NCBI RefSeq assembly: GCF_000732945.1
Contig: NZ_CP008944.1
Span: 1,838,720-1,902,719 of the forward strand
Source: Corynebacterium atypicum
Lineage (GTDB): Bacteria > Actinomycetota > Actinomycetes > Mycobacteriales > Mycobacteriaceae
Reading direction: 5' to 3'
DNA length: 64,000 bases
The notes beneath the pieces are model-generated. The model was not told where the DNA came from and did no database searches. It was given only the letters and a program-made list of their open reading frames with translations. Every line of letters starts with the position of its first letter. The stretch's first letter is position 1. Below, piece after piece: positions 49,839-59,261 of this stretch. A program made the translations under genes and the position numbers.

Positions 49839-51007
49839 ACCGACATATTAGGTGACGCGTCACCAACGCGCCACCGGGCGGCTTTCCGGCCCGCTAACCG
49901 CCCCGCCCGGTTCGCTCCCACGGTAGAAGCACTCGACGCATAGCCCACCAGCAACACCCGCCCGTCCGCGGCGGGCGTCACCTCATCCACCATGGATATG
50001 CCCTGTGCACCGTGCAGCCGCATCGGCGCCAGGTGCCGCAGCGCCGCGCGGAACCCGGTATTCCAAAAGATCACATCGGCACGCACTTCCGTGCCCTCGG
50101 GAAACGGTTGCCAAGATTCCGGCAACACGAGATCCTCGCTGGCCGAAGGACCCAACCCGTCCGCTGCCGCCGGGGCCGACCGGCCAAACACAACGCCCTG
50201 CCGAGTTACCCGGTCAAACATGCCGCGCGAGACCAACAGCCCGCGCCGCACTCCGGCCACATATCGATCGATCAGACCGATGCCCGTGGTCCGGACCACC
50301 GAGACCGGTCTTAATCCCGCACGAGTTCGGGAGCGCACTGCCCGCTCTACATCGAGGCCCCACCGCGGATCCTGCCAGCTGCGCGTGAAATTGGGCGGCC
50401 GCCTCGTAGCCCACACCGTCTGCGTCACCTGCTCGAGTTCCAAAAGGAACTGCACGGCCGATAACCCGCCGCCGACCACCACGGTGCGCTTGCCCCGAAA
50501 ATCGTCCGCCCGCACAAAATCCTTGGTGTGCAGCTGCCAACCGGAAAAAGTTGATGCCCCGGGCACAGCCGGGACGAAGGGCGCGTCCCAGGTACCCGTC
50601 GCGTTGACTACCAAGCCCGCCGCCCAGGTCCCAGCAGATGAAATCACTACCAAAGGCGAACGCGAGTCGTTCCCGTCATAAGGCTCAACCCTGCTGACCC
50701 GCACTGGACGGCGGACCTGGAGCCGAAACCGGCGCTCGTACTCCCCGTAGTATTCAGCAACCAGGCGGCTCGCGGGCACCTGCGGATCCGGACGTTTCAT
50801 CGCTAACCCGGGCAGGTCGGCGATGCCGTGCGCTGCTCCTAGCGTCAGCGAGTCCCAACGATGCCGCCAGGCGCCCCCGGGGCCGGGGTTCGCATCGAGA
50901 ACGAGAAAATCTGTGCCCGGATGCAGACCGCGGCGCACTAATTCGCCGGCGCAGGCCAGGCCTGCCTGGCCAGCACCGATGACGATGATGGGTACGTAAC
51001 TAGGCAG
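49835..51007 (-). CDS. FAD/NAD(P)-binding oxidoreductase, probable CTG start
   Basis: 390 residues resembling flavin monooxygenases. The FAD motif VIGAGQAGLACAGEL and a second dinucleotide site VVVGGGLSAVQFLLEL are visible, plus ATGTWD. The FAD motif lies upstream of the first ATG/GTG/TTG (GTG 50938); in-frame sequence runs back to pgm and a CTG at 51007 sits 8 nt after GGAGG, so CTG is the likely start. Without it the enzyme would lack its FAD site. It follows pgm by 4 bp and overlaps the LLM gene. Confidence 0.83.
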   Translation of the reverse strand: MPSYVPIIVIGAGQAGLACAGELVRRGLHPGTDFLVLDANPGPGGAWRHRWDSLTLGAAHGIADLPGLAMKRPDPQVPASRLVAEYYGEYERRFRLQVRRPVRVSRVEPYDGNDSRSPLVVISSAGTWAAGLVVNATGTWDAPFVPAVPGASTFSGWQLHTKDFVRADDFRGKRTVVVGGGLSAVQFLLELEQVTQTVWATRRPPNFTRSWQDPRWGLDVERAVRSRTRAGLRPVSVVRTTGIGLIDRYVAGVRRGLLVSRGMFDRVTRQGVVFGRSAPAAADGLGPSASEDLVLPESWQPFPEGTEVRADVIFWNTGFRAALRHLAPMRLHGAQGISMVDEVTPAADGRVLLVGYASSASTVGANRAGRLAGRKAARWRVGDASPNMSV

Positions 51008-51011
51008 GATG

Positions 51012-52670
51012 CTAGCCTCCGAGCACCTCGCTGACCAAGGCCTGTGCTTCTTTTTGCACCTCAGCCAGATGGTCAGCGCCGCGGAAAGACTCGGCGTAGA
51101 TCTTGTACTTGTCCTCCGTACCCGAAGGCCGGGCGGCGAACCACGCGTTCTTAGTGGTCACCTTCAGCCCGCCAATCGCCGCACCGTTGCCCGGGGCGTC
51201 GACAAGCTTCGCCACGATCTCCTCGCCAGCCAGCTCCGTCGCCGTGACATCCTGCGGGGACAGCTTCTTTAGCACCTCCTTCTGTTCGCGGTTCGCGGGC
51301 GCATCCGTGCGCGCGTAGACCGGCGCGCCGAACTGCTCGGCCAGTTCCTGGTAGCGCTGCGACGGGGTCTTGCCAGTTACGGCCGTGATCTCAGCGGCGA
51401 GCAGATCCATAATCAGCCCGTCCTTGTCCGTCGACCACACCGAGCCATCCTTGCGCAGGAAGGAAGCCCCGGCCGACTCCTCGCCGCCGAAGCCAATCGC
51501 GCCGTCGATAAGCCCGGGCACAAACCACTTGAAGCCCACCGGGACCTCCACGAGCTTGCGCCCGATGCTCGCCACCACGTGGTCGATCATCGAGGAAGAC
51601 ACCAGCGTCTTACCCACCGCCGTGTCCGCGGACCAGCCGTCACGGTGCGAGAACAGGTACTCGATCGCCACCGCCAGGTAGTGGTTCGGATTCATCAGCC
51701 CCCCATCCGGGGTCACGATGCCGTGCCGGTCGGCATCCGCATCGTTGCCGGTGGCGATGTCGAACCTCTCACGATTGGCGATGAGCGAGGCCATAGCGTT
51801 AGGGCTCGAGCAGTCCATTCGGATCTTGCCGTCGGTATCCAAGGTCATAAACCGCCAGGTCGCGTCCACGGTCGGGTTGACCACCTCGAGGTCGAAGTCG
51901 TGCGCCTCCGCGATCGCGCCCCAGTAGTCCACCGACGCCCCACCCATCGGGTCCGCGCCGATGTGCAAGCCCGCCGAGCGGATCGCATCCAGGTCCACGA
52001 TGTTGGGCAGGTCGGCCACGTAGGACCCCATGAAGTCGAACTTCTCAGCAAACTCGTCGGCCACCCCGTCGACCGAGCTGCGCTTGGCCCCTTTGAGCCC
52101 GGCGCGCAGCAGCTGGTTCGCGCGGTCGGCGATCCAGTCGGTGGCGTCCGCGCCGGCGGGCCCGCCCGACGGCGGGTTGTACTTGAAGCCGCCGTCGCGA
52201 GGCGGGTTGTGCGAGGGCGTGATCACAATGCCGTCGGCGCGGCGAGTATCGGTACCAGTCACCCCGCCGGTGAGCTTCGCGTTAAACGCCAGGATCGCGT
52301 GGCTGACCGCCGGGGTCGGCGTGTACCGCCCCGCGGCGTCGACGCGCACTGGGATCTCGTTGCCCTTGAGCACCTCCAACGCGGAGATCATCGCCGGCTC
52401 AGACAGCGCGTGCGTATCGCGCCCGATGAAAATCGGCCCGCCGATCTCGTTGCGTTCGCGGTAATCCACGATCGCCTGGGTGGTGGCCAGAATGTGATCC
52501 TCGTTGAAGGCGGTATCGAGCGAGGAGCCGCGGTGGCCGGAGGTGCCGAAAGACACCGCCTGGTCCGGGTTATCCGCATCCGGGGTGCGGGTGTAGTACG
52601 CGGTAACAACCTCGGCGATATCGATGAGGTCTTCGGCCTTTGCCGGTTTGCCGGCGCGGGGATGAGCCAT
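51012..52670 (-). CDS. pgm: Alpha-D-glucose phosphomutase
   Basis: Interconverts glucose 1- and 6-phosphate. The phosphoserine loop ITPSHNPP, the metal loop DADADRHG and the sugar-binding GEESAGA are present. 552 residues, typical of Pgm with the N-terminal [11 protein letters not shown] motif. GGAGC lies before the ATG. First gene of an operon with two flavoproteins. Confidence 0.96.
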   Translation of the reverse strand: MAHPRAGKPAKAEDLIDIAEVVTAYYTRTPDADNPDQAVSFGTSGHRGSSLDTAFNEDHILATTQAIVDYRERNEIGGPIFIGRDTHALSEPAMISALEVLKGNEIPVRVDAAGRYTPTPAVSHAILAFNAKLTGGVTGTDTRRADGIVITPSHNPPRDGGFKYNPPSGGPAGADATDWIADRANQLLRAGLKGAKRSSVDGVADEFAEKFDFMGSYVADLPNIVDLDAIRSAGLHIGADPMGGASVDYWGAIAEAHDFDLEVVNPTVDATWRFMTLDTDGKIRMDCSSPNAMASLIANRERFDIATGNDADADRHGIVTPDGGLMNPNHYLAVAIEYLFSHRDGWSADTAVGKTLVSSSMIDHVVASIGRKLVEVPVGFKWFVPGLIDGAIGFGGEESAGASFLRKDGSVWSTDKDGLIMDLLAAEITAVTGKTPSQRYQELAEQFGAPVYARTDAPANREQKEVLKKLSPQDVTATELAGEEIVAKLVDAPGNGAAIGGLKVTTKNAWFAARPSGTEDKYKIYAESFRGADHLAEVQKEAQALVSEVLGG

Positions 52671-52840
52671 GGTCGATCAAAGCTCCTTTTCTGCTAGCCC
52701 AAGCATTGGATTTGGCGGCGGCTGCCGCATCCATTCCCATTTTGCCTACATCGCGGCTTTCGGTGCAGCGCCTCGGCACAGCCGTCACCCGAACAGGGGT
52801 TTAAACCCGCTGTCCGCGCCCCGGCTGCCACCAGGCGCCG

Positions 52841-53938
52841 TTAGGCAGGAGCCAAGCGCACCCGGGCGGTCAAACCTCCCTCGCTGCGCGCCTCGAGCTC
52901 GAGCTCCCCGCCAAGCGCTTCGACCGCCGCCGCCACGATGCTCAGCCCCAGCCCGTGCCCGCGCTCGGCGGGCGAGCGCGGGGCCGCCACGGGGCCCGAG
53001 CCGCGGAAGAAGGGCTCGGTGAGCTTCGCGACGTCGCCCATCACCGGCCCGCTGTTCGCCACGGTGAGCACGCAGCCGGCGAGCTCGACCGAGATAAACC
53101 CGCCGGAAACGTTGTGCCGCACGGCGTTGCGCACCAGATTGCCTACGACGCGGCGCAGCAGGTCGGCATGCCCCCACACGCAGGCGTCGTCCACCTGCGC
53201 GGTGACCGCCAGCCCGCGCTCCTGGGCCGCGGGGGTGGCCTGGTCGAGCGCCTCGCGCACCACCCCAGCGAGGTCCACTCGGGCCAGCTCCACCACCCCG
53301 GATTCGGCGCGGGCGAGCTCAAGCAGCGCCTCCACGGTGCGTGCGTTCGCGGCGTTGACCTCACGCAACTGAGTCAAAAACGTGCGCCTTAAGGGATCCT
53401 GCTCGTCCATCAGCTCGACGTCGAGCATCGTCTGCATCGTCGCGATCGGGGTGAGCAGCTCGTGCGAAGCGGCCGCGGAGAACCTGCGCTGCGCGGCGAG
53501 CATGGCCTCCAGCGAGTCGAAGGTGCGGTTGAAGGTCGCGGCCAGATGGGCGATCTCGTCGTCCGCGCCAGGCACCTCCAGGCGCTTATCCAGGTGGCCG
53601 GCGGAGATATCCTGGGCGGCGTCGCGCATCCTCGCCAGCGGCTTGATCACCCGCCCGGCCAAAAACCAGCCCACGCAGCCCGACACGGCCGTGACCACGA
53701 TGAGCACCGCAAACGAGGTTGCCAGCATGCGGTCGAGGAGCTCCGGATCCGCGGGCAGGCGCGCGATCACGCGGTCCTGCTCCGGCAGTTCGATGTTGAT
53801 ATCCCGCGGGAAAAACCGCATAAAGGCGTAGCTGACCAGGATCAACAGTGCTCCCATGGTCAGCGAGACCGCAACGTAGCTCAAGGTCAGGCGGGCACGG
53901 TAAGTCAGCCCACCGGCGCGATTGCCGCAGCCGCTCAT
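52841..53938 (-). CDS. Sensor histidine kinase
   Basis: 365 residues, inner membrane. Two transmembrane helices (about residues 15-36 and 75-100) flank a short external loop; HAMP, dimerisation domain with phospho-His in ASHELLTPIA and a HATPase domain (NAVRHNVSGG, GHGLGLSIVAA) follow. Its ATG overlaps the response-regulator stop by 4 bp. The external loop of about 35 residues gives no hint of the ligand. Confidence 0.92.
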   Translation of the reverse strand: MSGCGNRAGGLTYRARLTLSYVAVSLTMGALLILVSYAFMRFFPRDINIELPEQDRVIARLPADPELLDRMLATSFAVLIVVTAVSGCVGWFLAGRVIKPLARMRDAAQDISAGHLDKRLEVPGADDEIAHLAATFNRTFDSLEAMLAAQRRFSAAASHELLTPIATMQTMLDVELMDEQDPLRRTFLTQLREVNAANARTVEALLELARAESGVVELARVDLAGVVREALDQATPAAQERGLAVTAQVDDACVWGHADLLRRVVGNLVRNAVRHNVSGGFISVELAGCVLTVANSGPVMGDVAKLTEPFFRGSGPVAAPRSPAERGHGLGLSIVAAAVEALGGELELEARSEGGLTARVRLAPA

Positions 53939-54672
53939 CGCCCGTTACCCCGGGCCCCGCCCCGCCGGGTTCCACCCTCGGCCGCGGGCCCCGCGCCGGG
54001 TTCTTCGGCGCCGGGCGCGCTGAAGAAGTATCCCGCCCCAGGTGCGGTGTGGATCACCGGCGGCTCGCCGAGCTTCTTGCGCAGGTGAAAGATAGTGACC
54101 CTAATCGAATTGGAAAACGGATCGGCATTCGCGTCCCACGCCTTTTCAAGGAGCTCCTCGGCGGAGATCACCCCGCCGGCAGCCTCCATGAGGACCTGGA
54201 GCACCGCGAACTCCTTCGGGCTCAGCCGCACCTGCGCGCCGTCGCGAGTCACGCGGTGCCGAAACTGATCGAGGCGTACCCCAGCGGACGCTAACACCGG
54301 GGCTGTGGCCCGTTGGCTGCGCCGAGCCAGCGCCCGCACGCGTGCCACCAACTCCGGGAACTCGAACGGCTTGGTCAAGTAATCGTCTGCGCCGAGCTCG
54401 AAGCCGCCGACGCGGTCGTCCAGGCTGCGCGCCGCGGTGAGCATGAGCACCCGCGTGCCCGGATGCTCAGCCACGATGCGCCGGCACACCTCGTCGCCGT
54501 GCACGGCGGGCAGGTCGCGGTCCAAGATCGCGACGTCGTAGGTATAAAAATCGAGAAACTCCAGGGCCTGGGCCCCGTCGCCGGCGACGTCTACGGCCAT
54601 AGATTCCCGGTCTAGCCCGCGGGCGATGGAGGTGGCCAAAAGGGACTCGTCCTCGGCGATGAGCACACGCAT
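53935..54672 (-). CDS. OmpR-family response regulator
   Basis: 245 residues: receiver domain with Asp51 (AILDRDLP) and Lys switch (LTKPF), then a winged-helix DNA-binding domain (LSPKEFAVLQVL; IRVTIFHLRKKLG), and a Gly/Arg-rich tail. TACCCT ends 6 nt before the ATG and could be a leaderless promoter. Pairs with the kinase that follows. Targets unknown; the divergent membrane protein and secreted protease genes are candidates. Confidence 0.93.
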   Translation of the reverse strand: MRVLIAEDESLLATSIARGLDRESMAVDVAGDGAQALEFLDFYTYDVAILDRDLPAVHGDEVCRRIVAEHPGTRVLMLTAARSLDDRVGGFELGADDYLTKPFEFPELVARVRALARRSQRATAPVLASAGVRLDQFRHRVTRDGAQVRLSPKEFAVLQVLMEAAGGVISAEELLEKAWDANADPFSNSIRVTIFHLRKKLGEPPVIHTAPGAGYFFSAPGAEEPGAGPAAEGGTRRGGARGNGR

Positions 54673-54741
54673 AACCGCAGGGTAGCACCGCGCGAAGCGC
54701 GTTAACGCTCTCGCAACATCGCCAGCTTTAGCCTCTTGTGC

Positions 54742-55797
54742 GTGACCACAACAAAGACCACAGCCGCCCGGGCGCCCTCACCGTCAGCCCCCACGCCGCG
54801 GGCCCGCATCACCGGCCTCGACGCCGCCCGTGGGATAGCAATCCTCGGGATGGTCGTGGCGCACCTCGTCGACGTGCGCGGGCTGATCGCCGAGCCGCTC
54901 AGCGGGTTTCCCTCCGCACTCTTCGCCGTCCTGGCCGGGGTGTCGCTGGGGTTCCTCGACCACGGCCGGCGCTTGGACCCGGCGCGCATCGCGGTGCGCG
55001 GGCTCTTCTTGATCGCCCTGCACTTCGCGCTCAAACCCGTATCCGGGGGCATCTACGTGGTGCTCGAAGCCTTCGGGTTCGGGTTTCTCGCCCTGTGCTG
55101 GCTGCCGCGGGCACGCACCAGCGTCGTCGCGGTGGTCGCCGGCTGGCTGGCGGCGCTCTCGACGGCGGTCTCGGTCTATGACCAGCTGCTGCTCGCCCGG
55201 GCGATGCGCGGCCCCGTGCTGCCGGAGATCTTCACCTTCCCCTACCCGGTGTTTGCGTGGGCTGCGTACATGGCCATCGGATTGGTCGCCCACCGCGTGC
55301 TGGTGCACTCGCGGAAGGCCCAGTGGATCACCGCCGGCGTCGGGTTGGCACTCGCCGCGCTCGGCATCTTCGCCCGGCAGCACGTTGACATGCTTGCCGC
55401 CCGTTCGGCGGGAAGCAACCAGCTGCTGTTCACGGCCCTGGTCAACCCGGCCGCGCACTCGGGATCGTTCGTCGATATCGCCACCTGCGCCTCAGGCGCG
55501 TTGGCCGTCATGGCGATCTGTCTGCTCACCGCCCGCGGGGTGGTCAGCTTCCCCGTGCGCGCCATGGGATCCATGTCGCTGACATCCTACGTCGCGCACA
55601 CCGTCAGCTACGGGCTCATCATCGGGACCACCAAGGCCTTCTCTCCCCTGTTGGCGCTGGCCACCGCGGCCGGGCTCATGCTCGCGGCGGCGGTCTGGCA
55701 CGCGTTCTTTACCAAGGGCCCGCTCGAGTGGGCGCTCAGCCGCGGCGTCGAGTGCGCAATAGCCCCACTTCGCCGCCTCGAGTCGCACCACCATTGA
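54742..55797 (+). CDS. DUF418/DUF1624-type multipass membrane protein
   Basis: 351 residues with about ten hydrophobic segments. RITGLDAARGIAILGMVVAHLVDV is the start motif shared by acyltransferase-3, DUF418 and heparan N-acetyltransferase-like proteins. A role in modifying envelope sugars is possible but not shown. I use GTG 54742; TTG 54736 is also in frame. It is divergent from the two-component genes. Confidence 0.78.
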   Translation: MTTTKTTAARAPSPSAPTPRARITGLDAARGIAILGMVVAHLVDVRGLIAEPLSGFPSALFAVLAGVSLGFLDHGRRLDPARIAVRGLFLIALHFALKPVSGGIYVVLEAFGFGFLALCWLPRARTSVVAVVAGWLAALSTAVSVYDQLLLARAMRGPVLPEIFTFPYPVFAWAAYMAIGLVAHRVLVHSRKAQWITAGVGLALAALGIFARQHVDMLAARSAGSNQLLFTALVNPAAHSGSFVDIATCASGALAVMAICLLTARGVVSFPVRAMGSMSLTSYVAHTVSYGLIIGTTKAFSPLLALATAAGLMLAAAVWHAFFTKGPLEWALSRGVECAIAPLRRLESHHH

Positions 55798-55853
55798 CGC
55801 CGCAACCCGAAAACCTCAACCACTTCCTGTTCCACGCTAAGGAGAACCAGAAC

Positions 55854-56870
55854 ATGACTCACACTCGCAACCACACCCGCGCCGCCGCGCTGGCCGCCAC
55901 CTGCCTTTCCCTCGCGGCGCTGACCGCCCCCGCCGCCGGGGCCATGGAGACCCAGAACTTCGCCCCTGAAGATAACGAGTCCGCGGCCGTCGTGGCCGAG
56001 CGGGTCAGCGCCGACGGCGAAATGGGCGAGTGCTCCGGCACCGCCATCGCACCGCGCTGGGTGCTCACCGCCAGCCACTGCATCCAGGAGCAGCGCGAGG
56101 TGACCGGGGCCATCCGCATCGGGCAGGGCGATAAGCAACGCGAGGTGCCCATCGAGGACTGGCAGGTCGTCGGCGACGACGTCGCGCTGATCCGCACCGC
56201 CGAAGATATCGGGCTGGACCACTACCCCAAGCTCGACACCACCAAGCGAGCCTCCGGGGAGGCCACCGCCTACGGCTGGTCCGTCGACGGCTCCGGGGGC
56301 GGCAAGCGGCTGCCCAAGGCAAAGATGAAGATCACCGAGCCCATCGAGGGGACCTCGCTGATCAAGGCCACGACTACCGACGGCGCTATGATCCAGCCCG
56401 GCGATTCCGGTGCGCCATTGTTCTACGAAGGCATGCTGAGCGCAGTGCTGACCGCGGGCATCGACACAGACACGGACATGACGCCGGGTTCTTTCACCGC
56501 CCCCCAGGGCGCAGAGATGGTCGCTCCAGCGCCCGGTTCAATGGCCCCCGGCGAGATGGCGACCGGCGAATCCGCGGTGATGGACCCCTCCACCGTGGGC
56601 CCGGACTCCAGCCCGGAGGAGAAAGAGGCCCTCAAAGAAATGATGAAGAACATGAAACGGCCCACCGGGGCGTACACTTCCGTGGCCCCGTACGCCGAAA
56701 AGGTCCAACAGATTATCGCCGCCGACGCCGCGGGCGAAATGTCGCCGGCCGCGGAGGCCAACAAGGTCAGCCCGCTCCTGCTCGGTGGGATCGGTGCGGT
56801 GATCGTCGTCGCCATCGGGGCGTCGATTATCGCCCTGCGCCGCCGCAAGCCCGCAGCCGAAGAACAATAG
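55854..56870 (+). CDS. Secreted trypsin-like serine protease with C-terminal membrane anchor
   Basis: 338 residues. A signal peptide ends near APAAGA (residue 31). The S1 catalytic triad is intact: His in VLTASHC, Asp in DVALIRT and Ser in PGDSGAPL. After the protease domain comes an acidic, Met-rich stretch (about 195-275), then one transmembrane helix (LLLGGIGAVIVVAIGASIIAL) and a basic tail; no LPxTG sortase motif. AAGGAGAACC before the ATG. It probably acts at the outer face of the membrane. Substrate unknown. Confidence 0.87.
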   Translation: MTHTRNHTRAAALAATCLSLAALTAPAAGAMETQNFAPEDNESAAVVAERVSADGEMGECSGTAIAPRWVLTASHCIQEQREVTGAIRIGQGDKQREVPIEDWQVVGDDVALIRTAEDIGLDHYPKLDTTKRASGEATAYGWSVDGSGGGKRLPKAKMKITEPIEGTSLIKATTTDGAMIQPGDSGAPLFYEGMLSAVLTAGIDTDTDMTPGSFTAPQGAEMVAPAPGSMAPGEMATGESAVMDPSTVGPDSSPEEKEALKEMMKNMKRPTGAYTSVAPYAEKVQQIIAADAAGEMSPAAEANKVSPLLLGGIGAVIVVAIGASIIALRRRKPAAEEQ

Positions 56871-56942
56871 TCCCCCCACACGGGTGCGAAAACAAAAATA
56901 ATACTTTGTGCAGATCTCGGCTTCCGCTAGATTGCTGTGAGC

Positions 56943-58364
56943 ATGAACACGCTCAATGATGCTCTCGGGGCTATTGCGTCAGCAGTCTGGGGGCCTTTCG
57001 TGCTCATCCCGCTGCTTCTTGGCACCGGGCTCTACCTCACCGCGCGGCTCGGGTTCCTGCAGTTTCGCACCCTCGGCCGCGCGCTGCGCAAGGCCTTCAT
57101 CGACGGCTCCGAAGGCGAGGACATTGACGGAGACATCTCGAACTACCAGGCGCTGACCACAGCGCTGGCCGCCACCGTCGGTGTGGGCAACATCGTGGGC
57201 GTGGCCACCGCCATCTCCATCGGCGGGCCCGGATCGCTGCTCTGGATCTGGGTGACTGGCTTGGTCGGCATGGCCTCGAAGTACACGGAAAGCTACCTCG
57301 GCGTCCGCTTCCGCACCACCGACCACAAAGGCGAGCAGATCGGCGGGCCCCAGGAATACTTGCGCCGCGGCATCAAGGGGCCGGTCGGGACCGTACTGGC
57401 CTTCTTGTTTACCTTCTTTGCCATCATCGCATCCTTCGGCATCGGCAACCTCACCCAAGGCAACGCCGTCGCCGCCGGGTTAGAAAGCTCCTTCGGCCTC
57501 GACCCGGTAGCCACCGGGGCCATCCTATTTATCGGCATCGGTTCAGTGCTCCTCGGCGGCATCCAATCGATCGGCCGGGTCACCTCCGCCTTCGTGCCCA
57601 TGATGATCGTGGTCTACGTGGTCGGCGGCATCGTCGTCCTGGCGATGAACGTCACCGCGCTGCCCGCCGCGCTCGCCCTCGTCTTCACTGACGCCTTCAC
57701 CGGCACGGCCGCAACGGGCGGTTTTGTCGGCTCCACCATCCTGGTAGTCATGCAGATGGGCGTTGCCCGCGGCATCTTTTCTAACGAGTCCGGCATGGGC
57801 TCGGCCGCCATCGCGGCCGCGGCTGCGCGCACCACGCATCCCGTGCGCCAGGGCTTAGTCTCGATGACCCAGACCTTCATCGACACGCTCATCGTCGTCT
57901 CGATCACGGGCCTGTGCATCGTCACCACTGGGGTGTGGGACCAGGGCGAGGAGAACGCCGCCACGATGACCGCCCAGGCCTTCGCCACCGCGCTGCCCGG
58001 CCACTGGGGCGGGACCGTCGTCTCACTTTCCATCGTCTTCTTCGCGTTTTCTACCATCCTCGCCTGGGCCTACTACGGCGAGCGCTCCGTGGTCGCGCTC
58101 TTCGGCTGGAAGTTCTCCCTGCCCTACCGGCTGATCTTCACCTTCGTCGTCTTCGTCGGGGCCACCACCGAGCTGACGGTCGTGTGGACCTTCGCAGACC
58201 TGGCCAACGGCCTCATGGCGATTCCGAACCTCGTCGGCCTGCTCCTCCTCTCCGGCTTGGTGGCCCGCGAAACCCGCGAGTACCTGCGCTTCGACCCGAA
58301 GCTCACCGCGTCGAACGAGGCGGTGAAACAGCACATTCGCGATTCCGGCATGGACTGGCCCTAG
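56943..58364 (+). CDS. AGCS-family sodium:amino-acid symporter
   Basis: 473 residues, 10-11 transmembrane helices. FRTLGRALRKAF, ATVGVGNIVGVATAI and FSNESGMGSAAIAAAAA are signatures of the alanine/glycine:cation symporter family. I start at ATG 56943; GTG 56937 is also possible. TAGATT at 56928-56933 is a -10 box very near the start. Probably takes up alanine or glycine with sodium. Confidence 0.92.
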   Translation: MNTLNDALGAIASAVWGPFVLIPLLLGTGLYLTARLGFLQFRTLGRALRKAFIDGSEGEDIDGDISNYQALTTALAATVGVGNIVGVATAISIGGPGSLLWIWVTGLVGMASKYTESYLGVRFRTTDHKGEQIGGPQEYLRRGIKGPVGTVLAFLFTFFAIIASFGIGNLTQGNAVAAGLESSFGLDPVATGAILFIGIGSVLLGGIQSIGRVTSAFVPMMIVVYVVGGIVVLAMNVTALPAALALVFTDAFTGTAATGGFVGSTILVVMQMGVARGIFSNESGMGSAAIAAAAARTTHPVRQGLVSMTQTFIDTLIVVSITGLCIVTTGVWDQGEENAATMTAQAFATALPGHWGGTVVSLSIVFFAFSTILAWAYYGERSVVALFGWKFSLPYRLIFTFVVFVGATTELTVVWTFADLANGLMAIPNLVGLLLLSGLVARETREYLRFDPKLTASNEAVKQHIRDSGMDWP

Positions 58365-58414
58365 ATTTGCCCGCTGGCCCAGCTCACCGCACCCGCGGAC
58401 TAGACTTTGAGGCC

Positions 58415-58792
58415 GTGACCGAACGCTCCGAGATAGCTCACCAGGCCGCGCGGACCGCCACCGTCAGTGCCGGCGCCGCGCTCGGGGCGTGTGCCCGCTT
58501 CTGTCTCCAGCTGGCCTTTCCCAGCGCCCTGTGGACGCTTTTTGCCATCAACATGATCGCCTGCCTGGCCATGGGGTTCTTTCGCCCCAGGCTCTTCTGG
58601 GGAAAAGGCGTTCTCGGGGGATTCAGTAGTTTTTCCGCGGTGGCTGTCCTGGCCTATCACGTCCCCCTCGCAACCGCGGTCGGCTACTTCGCGCTGACCA
58701 TGGTTGGGGCGCTGGCGATGTGGTTTATCGGGGACTCCCTCCACCGTGGGGGCCAGCACAAACCGGCCGAGCGGGAGGTGGGCAAGCAATGA
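58415..58792 (+). CDS. crcB1: Fluoride channel subunit FluC/CrcB (first of pair)
   Basis: 125 residues, four transmembrane helices. GAALGACARFCLQL, FAINMIACLAMGFF and FSSFSAVAVLAY are the CrcB pattern; the usual start GGxxGAxxRY and TTFSTF-like track are somewhat degenerate. GTG start 58415; TAGACT ends 8 nt before it, so the mRNA may be leaderless. Overlaps the next gene (ATGA). Exports fluoride as a dimer, here likely a heterodimer. Confidence 0.85.
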   Translation: MTERSEIAHQAARTATVSAGAALGACARFCLQLAFPSALWTLFAINMIACLAMGFFRPRLFWGKGVLGGFSSFSAVAVLAYHVPLATAVGYFALTMVGALAMWFIGDSLHRGGQHKPAEREVGKQ

Positions 58793-59133
58793 TTCTCCAT
58801 GCCGGCGTCATCCTCGCACTCGTCTTGTGCACCGGCGCGCTCGGCGGCGCCGTACGCTATCTGCTGGCCCGCCTCCCGGGCGGGCTGACCGGCACCTGGC
58901 TGGCCAACATACTCGGGTCCTTCGCCGCTGGCCTGGCCTTCGGGCTCGACGGGCTGGCCCACACTGTGCTCGCCGCCGGTTTCGCCGGCGCGGTCTCTAC
59001 GCTTTCTACCCTCGCCCAGGAGCTCGGCGGCCTGATCAAGCACCGCCACTTCCTTCGCTTTGCCTACTACCTGGTGGTCACCATCGCCGGCGGGCTCGTC
59101 TTTGCCGAACTAGGCCTGGTGCTTAGCGCATAA
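58789..59133 (+). CDS. crcB2: Fluoride channel subunit FluC/CrcB (second of pair)
   Basis: 114 residues, four transmembrane helices. GALGGAVRYLLAR, TWLANILGSFAAGL and AGFAGAVSTLSTLAQE match CrcB motifs better than its partner. The ATG overlaps the stop of crcB1 by 4 bp. Gram-positive bacteria often make FluC from two such genes. No fluoride riboswitch was recognised upstream. Confidence 0.88.
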   Translation: MILHAGVILALVLCTGALGGAVRYLLARLPGGLTGTWLANILGSFAAGLAFGLDGLAHTVLAAGFAGAVSTLSTLAQELGGLIKHRHFLRFAYYLVVTIAGGLVFAELGLVLSA

Positions 59134-59261
59134 TCAACAGGCAAAGCGCCAGGCGGATAGCCTAACGGTGGGGCACCGAAGCCCATAACCAACCGGTAGG
59201 GCGCCATGCGCACCGGGCTCGCCGCGGTGCCCTAGCCCGCGGTGCTCTCATCCGCGTCGCG

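Noticed and set aside
58364..58414. Fluoride riboswitch before crcB1
   Set aside because: Only 50 bp lie between the AGCS symporter and crcB1, and a -10 box next to the start leaves no leader.
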